Origin: a virus
DNA length: 46,266 nt
Virus record (IMG/VR): IMGVR_UViG_3300035156_000051
Location: 1-46,266 of that record
Reading direction: 5' to 3' (one strand)
In this document: positions 7,134-16,545 of the stretch, in pieces
How positions within the stretch are numbered: position 1 is the first letter of the stretch
Layout of the letters: each line of letters begins with the position of its first letter
Made by a program: the position numbers and the translations under genes
Notes under the pieces: generated by a model
Seen by the model: only the letters and a program-made list of their open reading frames with translations
Database searches by the model: none
Told to the model about the DNA's origin: nothing

Positions 7134-10100
7134 CGCTTTTCGTCCTTCGCCATCTTGCCCTTCGTGAGGCCCTGATACCAGTCGGCAATAGACTGTGGCT
7201 CTACCTCACCGCGCTTGTATTGCCAAAGGAATTTGGCGGTCGATCCTGGCTGCCCGAGCGGCGTATGCGTGGCAGCGCCGATCGCGTTGGCGAGACCCGG
7301 CACCGCCTGCGGCTCGAAATCCTTCTCGCCCTGCTGCACCTTGTAGAGCGTCGACGCGCTGCGCGTCATATCCTCAAAGGTTCGCGCGATCGGCGTGCCG
7401 CCGAATGATGCGTATTGCCCGATCATCGAACGCTCGCCGAAGGTTGCCGCGTCGCGCGCGAACGGGATGCCCGAGAACATCCCGAAGCCGACGTTGCGCG
7501 CCGCCCATTTAATCGTCGCCAGCGGCATCCCCTCGGGATCTTCCTTGTCTTCTTTCGGCCAATCGCCCGACAGCAGCGCGTCAGCGAGCATCTGCGCGAC
7601 GAGGAAGAAGAAGGTCAGGTTCGCCGCCTTGGCATAGTCGCCGCGCTTCACGCCGCGAGCGGCTTCCCACTGCGCGTTGAACAGGACGTTGAACGGGGTG
7701 TAGAACATGACGAACAGTTTCTGCGCCTCGCTACCCGGCGCTTGCCATGCCGACAGATCCTTCGCGCGTCCGCCGCCCTGGCTGGTGACGACCATCTGAT
7801 CGGCGTAGTTCGCCGCTTCCTTGTCCGTCATCCCTTCGTTCACGGCTTTCGCGTGCGCGGTCAACCATGTCGGGATCGCAACGATATGCAGATCGACCAT
7901 GCCGATATGCCACATCGACCACGCCGCCACCGTGTCGCGGTAGTTGTGCTTGCCCGCCAGCTTGCGAAACGCACTATCGGTCTCGACGCTGCTTTCGCGC
8001 AACCGTCGACGCATTTGCTCGCTACGCGAGAACACGAACTCGTGCGTTTCGCTCGCGCCGCCCGCCATCATCGCCGGGATCCCCATCAATGTGCGGCGCA
8101 TGTTGTTGACGAGCGGCAGCGTCTGCGTACCGCCGAGCCGCGCGACGCTATTCATAAGGCCGCTGACCTGCGCGACGCCGGTTGAAAACCGTAGCCCCAT
8201 ACCGACGACGGTGATCCCCTGCCTCGTGTAGCGTAGCACGCGCTCCATGAACTTCGCGCCGTCGAGATTGACGTAAGAAGTGATCTGACGTTGAAGCCAC
8301 GGCTGGATCTGCCGGCGGTACTCCTTGCCGAGCTTCAGGTCGATAATGCCCTTCACCCGGTCATCGCCGACGACGCGCATCACGTCGCGCGCATACTCGG
8401 CATACGAGACGCGGGTGATAACCTTCTCGACGTGATTCATCAAAATATGGTCGAGGCTATAGGTCATCGGCCCCGTCGCTTCGGTACGCGCGATCGTATG
8501 CCCCTTCGGCGTCGACAGCCCTGCGCGCTTGCCGAACAGATCATCGGCCGACTTGTCAGCGTTCTTTTCGGCGACGCCCGAACGATCGCTGTCATAGACC
8601 ACCGGCCAATACCCGCCGGCGAAGATACCGTGCGGCGTCTCGGCGGCGAGCGGCGTCACCTTCTCGGGCACGACACCCGACAGCGCGCGTTCGGTCTCGA
8701 CGATCGACGGCCATAGCCGTTCGACGCCATCCCACATCGCCTGAACGAATTGCCAGTCACCTGCGGTCAGTTCGCGGTTCAGCGCTTCGCGCAGCGCGGT
8801 GGGGTTCCAGCGTTCGCCCTTGGTCATCTTCTCCAGATTGGAGAGATTACCGGTATTAAGTGCGATCGCGAGCAGTTCTTTGCGCGTCACCGTTACCGGC
8901 TGCCCGAGTCGCGGATCGTCTTCGCCGAGACCGACGTTGAACGATAGTTCGGGGAGCATCACCAGTTCCTCAAGTCGACGCTGCTCCTTCGCCGTCATGT
9001 CGACATAACGCTGCGCGAGCGGCGTCAGCACGAGATCGCGAAGGTTCGCGCGCTTGTTCTCGGCTTCGGTGGCGCGGTGCACGAGCAGGTTCATCATCGG
9101 CCCGTTCTGGTTCTGCACATCCAGGTCGAGCGCGATGGTGCTGATCTTCAGCCCGCCAGCAACGACATCGCGCAACCCCCGGCGCTTCGTGTCTTCATTG
9201 AACGACTTCTTCGGCAGCGAGCGGGTCGGTAGCTGCCGGCCGTTGGCAACGATCGCGTTGACAACCTCGGCGAAGTCGCGTTCTTTCTGACCGTCGAGCA
9301 ACTTCTGCTTGTGCCGGCCGAGCGCCATCAGGCTATCGACCGCATCGCGAACGCCGAACAGTTCCTCGACCGTCACCCGGCTGTAATGCTGCTGATCGAT
9401 GGCGAGCCGCGCCGGTACAAAGACTTCGAACCCGGCAGCGGCGCGCTGTTCCGCCCACGCACGGAAACCTTCGAGCTCGTCAAGACCCTTTTGCGATGCG
9501 GCGCGGAAGCTGTAGCCCTCGAGCAACGCGTGAACCCGATCGAAATAATCCTGGTCGACCGACTGCATGGCGGCGCGCTTCGCGAGTTTGTTCATGCGCG
9601 CGACCACCGTGTCGATCTCGTCGGCGGCGGCTTTCGCCTCGACAAGCAGCGCGTGGTTCAGCATCTGCGCTTGCTTCTGCCGGAACGCCTCGTCGACATT
9701 GCCCTCCAGCATCGCCCCTTCGGCGAGCCGCGATGCCTTGGCGGCGGCACGCGCGTAGCGCTGCATCGCGGCTCGGCTGGCGACATCGTTGACGCGACCC
9801 GCCTCGACCTTGCGCTTCGCCCATTCCCGCGCAAGCCGGTACGGCGTCGCCGCGCCGCGGGTGCGCCGCGCCAGTGCGCGGCTTTCCGACGCGATGACCT
9901 CGCCCTGGCGATCGTTGTTGATCGCGGCGATCGCTTCCTCTTCGATTGAACCGTCGGTCAGCGGATCCTTCAGCCCTTGGTCGACGACCGCCGCTTCGAC
10001 TGCCTCATCGATCAGACGGTCGCGCAGCTGCCGCTTGTCACCGAGCGCGCGCATCGTGCGGGTCTGATCGCCGATGTCGAACAGCGCGTCCATCATCTCG

Positions 10101-13100
10101 GCACCCGAGGCGAACCCCGTCAGCGCGGCGACGTCATCGGCGTTGGTCGCGTCACTGCCGGCGATACGGATGTTCACCGGCAGCCGCGCTTCCGCGTCGT
10201 CGCCGTACCGCTCTTTCAACCATTCACGGTCGAGCCGTACCGGCATTTCGCGATCGTCGATGCGGCCGGTGCGCAGCAGCCGCAGCGCGCGAAAGCGCGG
10301 CTGATCGCTGATCGCGGTCGTGGCTTCGTCGCGGATCGTGCGACTCGTCTCGCGGTAGGCGCGTTCGCGCTGCTGCTTGATCTTCGCCATCGTGCGGAAT
10401 AGCAGCGCGTCGAAGGCGTCATTGCGCGATTGGTTGACCGTCGCCTGGTACGCGTCGAACTCGGCTTCGGTCATGTCCGCCTGCGCGGCATCAGTGAACA
10501 GCGCCTTCGCGTTCTGCTCGTCGGCATAGGCGTCGATCGCCTCTTGCGTCGCGAGCATCCGGTCCATGACCTGCCGCACCTCCGGTGTGATCGGTGCGCG
10601 AAGACGGCTGACGACTTCGTAGATCCGCAGCAGCCAGCCACGGAACGCCGTGAACGCGCCTTGCAGCGCAGACGATGGCGCCTTGCCTTCCATCGCATAG
10701 CGTTCGAACCCGCGCGCCCATAGCTCATGCGCTTCACGGGGAATGTTGCCGGGGGTTGGCGATGTCTCGTCGCCGTTCTGGTTCAGCGTCACCGACTGAG
10801 GTTCGCGGACCGGATGACCGTTCTCAGCAAACCACGCCTTCACGCTCTCCCAATCGGCGACGACGTCGGCAGGGGCGTTCGGCAGCGCGGCGTTCTTCTG
10901 CAATTCCTCGAGGAACAGATGCCCGGTCTCGTGGATCAGCGTCGACAGATCCGCGGTTTCGAACAACGTGATGACACTGCGATCGCCGTAGAGGGCGATC
11001 TGTCCGCGGGCGCCTTGGTCGTATTTGTTGACGGGCTGCGGTTCACGAATCATCGTCTCGCGTGTTGAAAAATTACGACCCGGCCCTGTGTTTTCTCTGA
11101 ACCCGAGCGACTTATAAAATTTGACGAGCGCCGTTTTCGACGCCTTCCTGCCATCGCCGATCGGCTCGGCGGTCAATGCAACGGTGCGGCCCTGCGCGTC
11201 GGCTTGCGCAAGGAACTGCTCCATCGCCGAACGGCCAGCGCCAGCGCGCCGTGCGCGTGGCTCGACATGCAGCAAGTCGAGTTTGATAGGCACGTCGGGA
11301 TCGCGCGAAATCTCATAGTCAATTTCGGCGGCACCGTTCTGCCAGATGCGATAGCCGTTATGCGCCGCGCCTTCAGTGCCTGGAATGGAAAAGTCGATAT
11401 CGCGATACGACTGATCCAGCGTCCGCTGCGCGCCGCTCGTATCCATCGACCCGCGCTTGAACTCGACCGGGTTCGCCGCGTGATATTCCTGCGCGGTCAT
11501 GCCGAGTCGCTTGCCCCACGCCTCACGCGACGCGGCGAATAGCTGCGCCTGCTTCTCGGCGGCGCCCTGCGTGAACCCCGCCGCCTTCAACTGGTCGCGC
11601 ACTTCCTCGTAGACGGCGACCGCGGGTTCTGCCGCCTCGGCTTCGTCCCGCGCTGCCGTCGCGATCTCTTCGCCGCGCGCTTCAATTGCCTTGGTGATCT
11701 CGGCACCTTCGGTGACAGACTGCCGCAGCGACAGCCCGCCAGCGCTCAACCGCGCATCGTCCTTCAGCGCTTCCCAAGCCGGCGTTCCCGCAAGCCGTGA
11801 CGCGACATCCGAAAGCGGCACCACCACGTCGCCACCCGTCGCCCGCGCCTCGTCAAGCTGGTCGCGCAACCCTTCGAAGAACCCGTCCTCATCCGCAAAT
11901 CCCTCCGACTGCATGTAGGTTTCGACCGCTTCGGCGGGCAGATAGACATGCTCGGCGGGATGGTTCTCTGCTGCCTGCTCGACGAACTGGCGAAACGCTT
12001 CGGGATCCCGGCCGCGCAGTTTCGAGTTCGCCGCCTGTGTCATGATGCCGTCGAGCGTCGCCGCGCCGCGCCGCGCATCCATGACGCGGTTCACGACATC
12101 GACCGTCTTCTCGGCACCGGCGATCGCGACGTTCGTCGACCCCACCGTCGCGGCAACGGCGAGCGCGGTGCGCGCTGCCGCCTCGGGCCGTTCCTTCAGA
12201 TACTCGCCGAACGTCTTGCCCTTACTCTGGTCGAGCAGCGCCCATTCGTTGAAATCCTGTAGCGCGGTGGCGGTCTGCTCGCCGACCTGCTCCGCGCCCA
12301 TGTTCTTCGCGAGCCGCTTGAAAAACGGCGTGCCGACCTTCGTATCCTTCAGGAAATTCAGAACCGGTACGGCTTCGGTCAGCACCTCGACACCCGCTTG
12401 CGCGGCGCCAAAATACGCAGCGTCGAGTGGCGCCTTACCCGCGTCGCGCGCCTGACCGTAGGACTGACCACCGGTGGAAAGCCCGAGCAGCCCGAGACCG
12501 GCAGCCGGTGCGCCGAGTAGTCCCGCGCCGAGCGCCGCCACCGATGACGGTACGCTCTCGATGCCTTGGTACAGCGACTGTTCGACGAACCCGCCATCGG
12601 TCGGGCGCAAGCGCTTCGCTTCCGCGCGCTGCGTTGCGATCAGCGGCTTCAACACGTTGCCGCGATCGGCGGCGCGGCGCTGCTCGGGCGTCGCATCCGA
12701 CATCGCATTGTAAATCAGTGCGACGGGATCGATCTGATCGCGTACCTCGCCGAGCGCACGCAGCCCCTGCGTCACCCCTTCGGCGAGACCGAACACACCG
12801 GCTCCGACTGCCCCGGCAATGTTCGACGGGATATCGCGGGCGCGCTGGAGAAACGACTTCGGCTGCGCAGCGGGCTTTGCATCCCAAAACGACTTGAACT
12901 GCTTGCTGATCGCGGCAAGCGTCGACGTGTCATCGTGTGCTACCGCAGCAGCGCGCGGGTCGGCAAGAAACCGTCCCACATTGGGATGCTCGGCGGCAAC
13001 CGCCGCGACGCGACGCTGCCGCGCCATCGCGTCGTAATTGCTGATCTCGTCCTGCGCGACCGCGGCCGGCACGCCGAACGATCGCTCATACTTGTTGGCG

Positions 13101-13270
13101 CGTGCCGCGACATCAGGGTTGTTGTCGGGCAGGACGTTGATCTGCGCGCGGCGCGCATCCTGGTCGGGGATAATACTGTCGTATTTGCTCGCGAGTTCAG
13201 CGGCGCGCGACGAACGCGCGTCGGGTGCTGCACGATTGCCAAAGAGTGAATCGTATCGGTTGTTCGTCAC
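7130..13270 (-). CDS. 2046-residue ejection/polyvalent protein with GNAT and zincin-like motifs
   Basis: The largest gene. The N-terminal 400 residues include small hydrophobic, glycine/alanine-rich segments (near 150-175 and 235-310) that could insert in membranes. A GNAT acetyltransferase domain lies at about 650-735, with HVEPRARRAGAGR (R674-R680 is the acetyl-CoA loop) and KFYKSLGF. A zinc metallopeptidase motif HETGH follows at 780-784. Next comes the block GFERYAMEGKAPS...PEVRQVMDRML known from phage polyvalent proteins, then long charged helical regions. Position and size match the large internal virion proteins of podophages that enter the cell with the DNA. Embedded enzymes could modify host proteins on entry; this is inferred. 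It overlaps both neighbours by ATGA. Confidence 0.8.
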   Translation of the reverse strand: MTNNRYDSLFGNRAAPDARSSRAAELASKYDSIIPDQDARRAQINVLPDNNPDVAARANKYERSFGVPAAVAQDEISNYDAMARQRRVAAVAAEHPNVGRFLADPRAAAVAHDDTSTLAAISKQFKSFWDAKPAAQPKSFLQRARDIPSNIAGAVGAGVFGLAEGVTQGLRALGEVRDQIDPVALIYNAMSDATPEQRRAADRGNVLKPLIATQRAEAKRLRPTDGGFVEQSLYQGIESVPSSVAALGAGLLGAPAAGLGLLGLSTGGQSYGQARDAGKAPLDAAYFGAAQAGVEVLTEAVPVLNFLKDTKVGTPFFKRLAKNMGAEQVGEQTATALQDFNEWALLDQSKGKTFGEYLKERPEAAARTALAVAATVGSTNVAIAGAEKTVDVVNRVMDARRGAATLDGIMTQAANSKLRGRDPEAFRQFVEQAAENHPAEHVYLPAEAVETYMQSEGFADEDGFFEGLRDQLDEARATGGDVVVPLSDVASRLAGTPAWEALKDDARLSAGGLSLRQSVTEGAEITKAIEARGEEIATAARDEAEAAEPAVAVYEEVRDQLKAAGFTQGAAEKQAQLFAASREAWGKRLGMTAQEYHAANPVEFKRGSMDTSGAQRTLDQSYRDIDFSIPGTEGAAHNGYRIWQNGAAEIDYEISRDPDVPIKLDLLHVEPRARRAGAGRSAMEQFLAQADAQGRTVALTAEPIGDGRKASKTALVKFYKSLGFRENTGPGRNFSTRETMIREPQPVNKYDQGARGQIALYGDRSVITLFETADLSTLIHETGHLFLEELQKNAALPNAPADVVADWESVKAWFAENGHPVREPQSVTLNQNGDETSPTPGNIPREAHELWARGFERYAMEGKAPSSALQGAFTAFRGWLLRIYEVVSRLRAPITPEVRQVMDRMLATQEAIDAYADEQNAKALFTDAAQADMTEAEFDAYQATVNQSRNDAFDALLFRTMAKIKQQRERAYRETSRTIRDEATTAISDQPRFRALRLLRTGRIDDREMPVRLDREWLKERYGDDAEARLPVNIRIAGSDATNADDVAALTGFASGAEMMDALFDIGDQTRTMRALGDKRQLRDRLIDEAVEAAVVDQGLKDPLTDGSIEEEAIAAINNDRQGEVIASESRALARRTRGAATPYRLAREWAKRKVEAGRVNDVASRAAMQRYARAAAKASRLAEGAMLEGNVDEAFRQKQAQMLNHALLVEAKAAADEIDTVVARMNKLAKRAAMQSVDQDYFDRVHALLEGYSFRAASQKGLDELEGFRAWAEQRAAAGFEVFVPARLAIDQQHYSRVTVEELFGVRDAVDSLMALGRHKQKLLDGQKERDFAEVVNAIVANGRQLPTRSLPKKSFNEDTKRRGLRDVVAGGLKISTIALDLDVQNQNGPMMNLLVHRATEAENKRANLRDLVLTPLAQRYVDMTAKEQRRLEELVMLPELSFNVGLGEDDPRLGQPVTVTRKELLAIALNTGNLSNLEKMTKGERWNPTALREALNRELTAGDWQFVQAMWDGVERLWPSIVETERALSGVVPEKVTPLAAETPHGIFAGGYWPVVYDSDRSGVAEKNADKSADDLFGKRAGLSTPKGHTIARTEATGPMTYSLDHILMNHVEKVITRVSYAEYARDVMRVVGDDRVKGIIDLKLGKEYRRQIQPWLQRQITSYVNLDGAKFMERVLRYTRQGITVVGMGLRFSTGVAQVSGLMNSVARLGGTQTLPLVNNMRRTLMGIPAMMAGGASETHEFVFSRSEQMRRRLRESSVETDSAFRKLAGKHNYRDTVAAWSMWHIGMVDLHIVAIPTWLTAHAKAVNEGMTDKEAANYADQMVVTSQGGGRAKDLSAWQAPGSEAQKLFVMFYTPFNVLFNAQWEAARGVKRGDYAKAANLTFFFLVAQMLADALLSGDWPKEDKEDPEGMPLATIKWAARNVGFGMFSGIPFARDAATFGERSMIGQYASFGGTPIARTFEDMTRSASTLYKVQQGEKDFEPQAVPGLANAIGAATHTPLGQPGSTAKFLWQYKRGEVEPQSIADWYQGLTKGKMAKDEKR

Positions 13271-15447
13271 TTCAATCCACCGCCAGCGTCGAGGTAGAAG
13301 CGGGCTATCATACCTTCGGTCAGCGGTCGATTGCCGTATGCCTTGCGATAAGCGGCGATGATCTGGTCGCGCTCCACCTTCGGAACGCTGACGGCGTAAT
13401 TCTGGTTGGCGCCGAGCGCGCCGCGCGCCATCGGCTTCGACGTATCGCCGCCGAGATAGACCGGGGCAAGTTGCGCGCGGACAACACCGGCGAGCTCGTC
13501 GTCGGTCAGCTTGGCGCCCTTCTTCTGCTGCATCACGGCGACCTGGTCGCGCACCTTCGCCTCGACCCGCGCACGGCGAACGCGCGCCTCGTTGGCGGCT
13601 GACGTCTTACCTTGCACCGTAAGGCCCGCTGACTGCGGCGCGTAGCGCCCGACCATCGTCGACACTCGGCTATAATCGATGCCGAGTTCTTCACCCTTGC
13701 CGCCGCCGTTCTTCAAGTCGATCTGATGCTTGCGAAGCTGCAGCCATTCGCCTTTCGACATCGACCCGCGAACCTTGTAGAGATCGGCGTTGACGAATGC
13801 CTGTTGCGAAGCGGGGTTGCCTGACATCTCGTACAGGTCGAGATAGGTGCCGCCGCCCGCCTCGACGGCATCGCCCTTCGCGTTACCGTCCGCCACGTTG
13901 CGCAGCGTCGACAGTACCCCCGGCGCGAGCCGCGCGCGATCCGCTGCCGGTAGCTGCGTGATGCTGGTGAAGTTGTCGCCGAGTTGATCGAGCCGCGAAT
14001 AGACTGCATCGCGTGCCCGGTCTTCGCTGTCACGCTTCAGCGCGTCATTGCGGTTCGCGTCCTGGTCGACACGCGATAGCAGCTTCTGGAATTGCCGCGG
14101 CGACAGATTGTTCGCCTGCGCCACGCGACGCGCGGCGGCGTATTGGTTCTCAAGCGCGGGACGCGTCTGCGCCGAGTACGCCGGTAAGTCGCCTTCCTTC
14201 CACGACACTTTCGTCGGATCGACCTTCGGCCCGCCGGGTGCGTTGCGCACCGTGTAGTGGAGATGGTTGCCGCGGCTCGCGCTGCCTGTATTACCGACAC
14301 CCCCGATCACCGTCGTCGCGTCGACCTCGTCGCCGGCTGACACGTTGACGTTGCGCAGATGCGCGTAGCCCGTTACTTTGCCGTTCGGATGCTGGATCAA
14401 GACGGAATTGCCGCCCTCCTTGTCGAACCACGCCTTCAGCACCTTGCCCGACATCGGCGGCAACACCGGCGTTCCGGCCGGCGCCGCGATATCTTCGGCG
14501 GCGTGCATCCGCCGCCCGCCGTCACGCGTATCTGTGAACCCGCTCGATTGGCGACCTTTGCCGCGCAACGGGTCGGCGTTCGCCGCCGCCTTCGCGCCCT
14601 GCCGCTCGACCACCTTGGCTTCGTCAGGTGCCGCCTCGACACCGTGGATCCCGGCAAGCGTCTCGCCGTAGGCGGCATCAACGACCGCCTCGTCGACGTC
14701 GTCCTTCATGCCCTTGCGCAGCTTCGTCTCATCGGCCGCGCTAATCTCGCCGGCGTGGCTATCGACATACGCCTTCGCCTTCACCGGATCCTCGTCGAGC
14801 AGCTTCGCCGCGACCGCGACGTGATATCCCGATACCGTCTCGGCGCGCTTTAGCGCCAGCGTCTCGGGCGCGGCGCCGGGATTGGCGGCACCGACTTCGG
14901 TCAGCGCGTCAGCGAGCGACGACTGCGCCGCGTCGTCGTTGACGCCGGCGAGCGTTACCGCCCGGTCCATGCTCGACGAGTAGCGCGCGTTGCTGGCGTC
15001 GACGTTCGCGGTCTCGACCTGCTTGCGCTCATGCCCGTCGTAGGTTTCGAACTCCTGCAACTGGATCCGGTCGAACGCTTCGCCTAGCATCCGCTGCTGC
15101 CGCGGTGTGGTCATCGACCCGATGTACGTCTTGCGGAGTTCGGTCAGCTTCTTCTGCGCGTCAGCGCGTGCCGCAGTAGCGTCGAGACCCTTCGCCGACA
15201 GCACCTGGTTGCGGATCGGCGCAATGTCAGTCAGCACCTTCGATAGCCGGTCCTTGGTCGCGGCGGTGTCGAAGCGTTCGTTCAATCGATCCTGATCGTC
15301 GACGGCTTGGCTAGCGGCGCGGCCGAAGCCCGCTACCGCGCGTCCGATCTGCTCGCCCGCCGCGCCGAAGTCGGCGGCTTGTAGCCGCTGACGCGGTAGC
15401 GGATCGGCGGCAACGCGGTTCTGCGTATCGACCGGAACCGTAGGCAT
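13267..15447 (-). CDS. Internal virion protein with M23 (LytM) peptidase domain
   Basis: A 726-residue protein. Long helical, charged regions flank a central M23 endopeptidase domain at about 290-405. Its zinc ligands are visible as HAAED (H315, D319) and HLH (H395, H397), in the sequence GNHLHYTVRN. The surrounding SAGDEV and GNTG turns are typical of LytM. It probably cuts peptide cross-links in peptidoglycan during DNA entry, as the transglycosylase of T7 gp16 does for glycan strands. The N-terminus is rich in glutamine and alanine. The ATG overlaps the upstream gene stop as TAATG. Confidence 0.87.
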   Translation of the reverse strand: MPTVPVDTQNRVAADPLPRQRLQAADFGAAGEQIGRAVAGFGRAASQAVDDQDRLNERFDTAATKDRLSKVLTDIAPIRNQVLSAKGLDATAARADAQKKLTELRKTYIGSMTTPRQQRMLGEAFDRIQLQEFETYDGHERKQVETANVDASNARYSSSMDRAVTLAGVNDDAAQSSLADALTEVGAANPGAAPETLALKRAETVSGYHVAVAAKLLDEDPVKAKAYVDSHAGEISAADETKLRKGMKDDVDEAVVDAAYGETLAGIHGVEAAPDEAKVVERQGAKAAANADPLRGKGRQSSGFTDTRDGGRRMHAAEDIAAPAGTPVLPPMSGKVLKAWFDKEGGNSVLIQHPNGKVTGYAHLRNVNVSAGDEVDATTVIGGVGNTGSASRGNHLHYTVRNAPGGPKVDPTKVSWKEGDLPAYSAQTRPALENQYAAARRVAQANNLSPRQFQKLLSRVDQDANRNDALKRDSEDRARDAVYSRLDQLGDNFTSITQLPAADRARLAPGVLSTLRNVADGNAKGDAVEAGGGTYLDLYEMSGNPASQQAFVNADLYKVRGSMSKGEWLQLRKHQIDLKNGGGKGEELGIDYSRVSTMVGRYAPQSAGLTVQGKTSAANEARVRRARVEAKVRDQVAVMQQKKGAKLTDDELAGVVRAQLAPVYLGGDTSKPMARGALGANQNYAVSVPKVERDQIIAAYRKAYGNRPLTEGMIARFYLDAGGGLK

Positions 15448-15947
15448 TACTTACCCATGCCTTTGACCTGCTGCGCGCCACCGAGAACGGTGCCCGCCGC
15501 CTGGAAATAGCTGCTAACCTGCGCCGCCTTGCCCTTCGCCAGCGCGGCGCGGCCCTGCATGGTGTAGTTCGCCGCGTTGATGTCAAACCCCATCTGCTCG
15601 CGCCGCGTATTCTCGGCGAGCGTGCTGCTATCTTCATAACCGATCTGCGCGGTGTCGAGTTGCGTGCCGAGCGCCGAACCGAAATCGATGTCGACGCCGT
15701 TCGCCGCCGACGCCGCGCGCTGCGCGCCGAGCGATTGCGCGAGTTGGCGATAGCGCTGAAGCTGCGCCGTCTCGCCGCGCTTCGCCGCGTCAGCGGCTGC
15801 CGTGCGTTCGGCTGCCGCGTTCTGATCGGCGATCTGCTTTTCGTATTTGCCCTGCTGCTTCGCGGCGGCGCCGGCATAGAGTTGCCCGCCAGCCGTTACT
15901 GCGGTGGCGGCAATCGCGAGAATGGGTAACGCGGCGGGCCCACACAA
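15447..15947 (-). CDS. Internal virion protein, T7 gp14-like
   Basis: A 166-residue protein with a hydrophobic N-terminal segment (LPILAIAATAVTAGGQLYAG) followed by an alanine/glutamine-rich helical body (KQQGKYEKQIADQNAAAERT). This composition, the size and the place between the gp13-like and the large ejection proteins match the gp14-like internal core protein of podophages, thought to form the outer-membrane part of the ejection channel. The best start is TTG at 15947, seven bases after GGGAGA. Assignment rests on architecture rather than a clear motif. Confidence 0.7.
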   Translation of the reverse strand: MCGPAALPILAIAATAVTAGGQLYAGAAAKQQGKYEKQIADQNAAAERTAAADAAKRGETAQLQRYRQLAQSLGAQRAASAANGVDIDFGSALGTQLDTAQIGYEDSSTLAENTRREQMGFDINAANYTMQGRAALAKGKAAQVSSYFQAAGTVLGGAQQVKGMGK

Positions 15948-15961
15948 AGTCTTGTCTCCCT

Positions 15962-16408
15962 TTACGCGAGCCGCGTGAAATACCGCACCTTATGCCCGCG
16001 TATCACGTCAGTCGGCCCAATGCAAAAGCCTAGTCGCGACAGCCATCGGATCGCGCGATCGTTGTCCGCGCTGACATAGTTTTCGAGGATCCGATAATGT
16101 CGATTGAGCGCCGCCGTGTAAATGCCGCCGAACCGCACGATGGCGCGATGCTGCTTCGCGCCGACATCCGTCATCAGCATCCACACCCGCCCGCGACCCT
16201 CGAGCAGCGACACCCCGACAACGCCGAACATGGCTTCGGCTCGCCCGTCGATCATCACCGTCCACACGGTTTCGCTGTTCGCGAGGCCGTGGCGTAGCGC
16301 TTCCTTCGGCGTCATGCCCGCCATTGCGCATTCGTCGCGGTCGATCGGACGGATACGGCTGGCGATGGTGCCAACGTGCGAGGGTCTTGCGGCGACAACT
16401 TCAATCAT
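15962..16408 (-). CDS. T7 gp13-like protein (DUF2833, GNAT-like fold)
   Basis: A 148-residue protein. It opens like a GNAT domain (MIEVVAARPSHVGTIASRIR), has the conserved DRDECAMAG stretch and ends with a typical GNAT beta-bulge and helix (NDRAIRWLSRLGF). This is the pattern of the phage gp13/DUF2833 family, needed for virion maturation in T7. The ATG at 16408 follows the 137-base gap upstream. It begins the ejection-protein cluster. Confidence 0.8.
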   Translation of the reverse strand: MIEVVAARPSHVGTIASRIRPIDRDECAMAGMTPKEALRHGLANSETVWTVMIDGRAEAMFGVVGVSLLEGRGRVWMLMTDVGAKQHRAIVRFGGIYTAALNRHYRILENYVSADNDRAIRWLSRLGFCIGPTDVIRGHKVRYFTRLA

Positions 16409-16545
16409 GTAGTTGATCCCTCGTCGCGAGCGGGTCAGGTGATCCAGAGAGTGCAGCGGGGATCGTGACCCCTAGCCTATGGTTCGATACCGGACGGCGC
16501 ATGGACGGTTCAGCGAACCGGCAAAACTCTCCACGGCTCGCGGCA
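16409..16545. other. Gap in the late operon with short hairpin and shared 11-mer
   Basis: This 137-base gap between the nozzle C-part and the gp13-like gene has no supportable gene. It contains GGGGATCGTGACCCC at about 16458-16472, a short hairpin with a four-base stem. The 11-mer CCCTAGCCTAT at 16470-16480 recurs exactly at 24111-24121, in another gap of the same operon. It may be an RNA-processing or promoter element; no sigma70-like boxes are clear on the minus strand. Confidence 0.4.

Noticed and set aside
7195-13249. Many long open frames on the plus strand opposite the large ejection gene
   Set aside because: They are antisense to a continuous 2046-residue gene with clear domains, lack ribosome sites, and have the arginine-rich composition typical of reverse frames in GC-rich DNA.
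16440-16510. tRNA-like GGTTCGATACC block in the gap before the gp13-like gene
   Set aside because: The flanking bases do not form a five-pair T-stem or an acceptor stem on either strand, and no anticodon arm fits.
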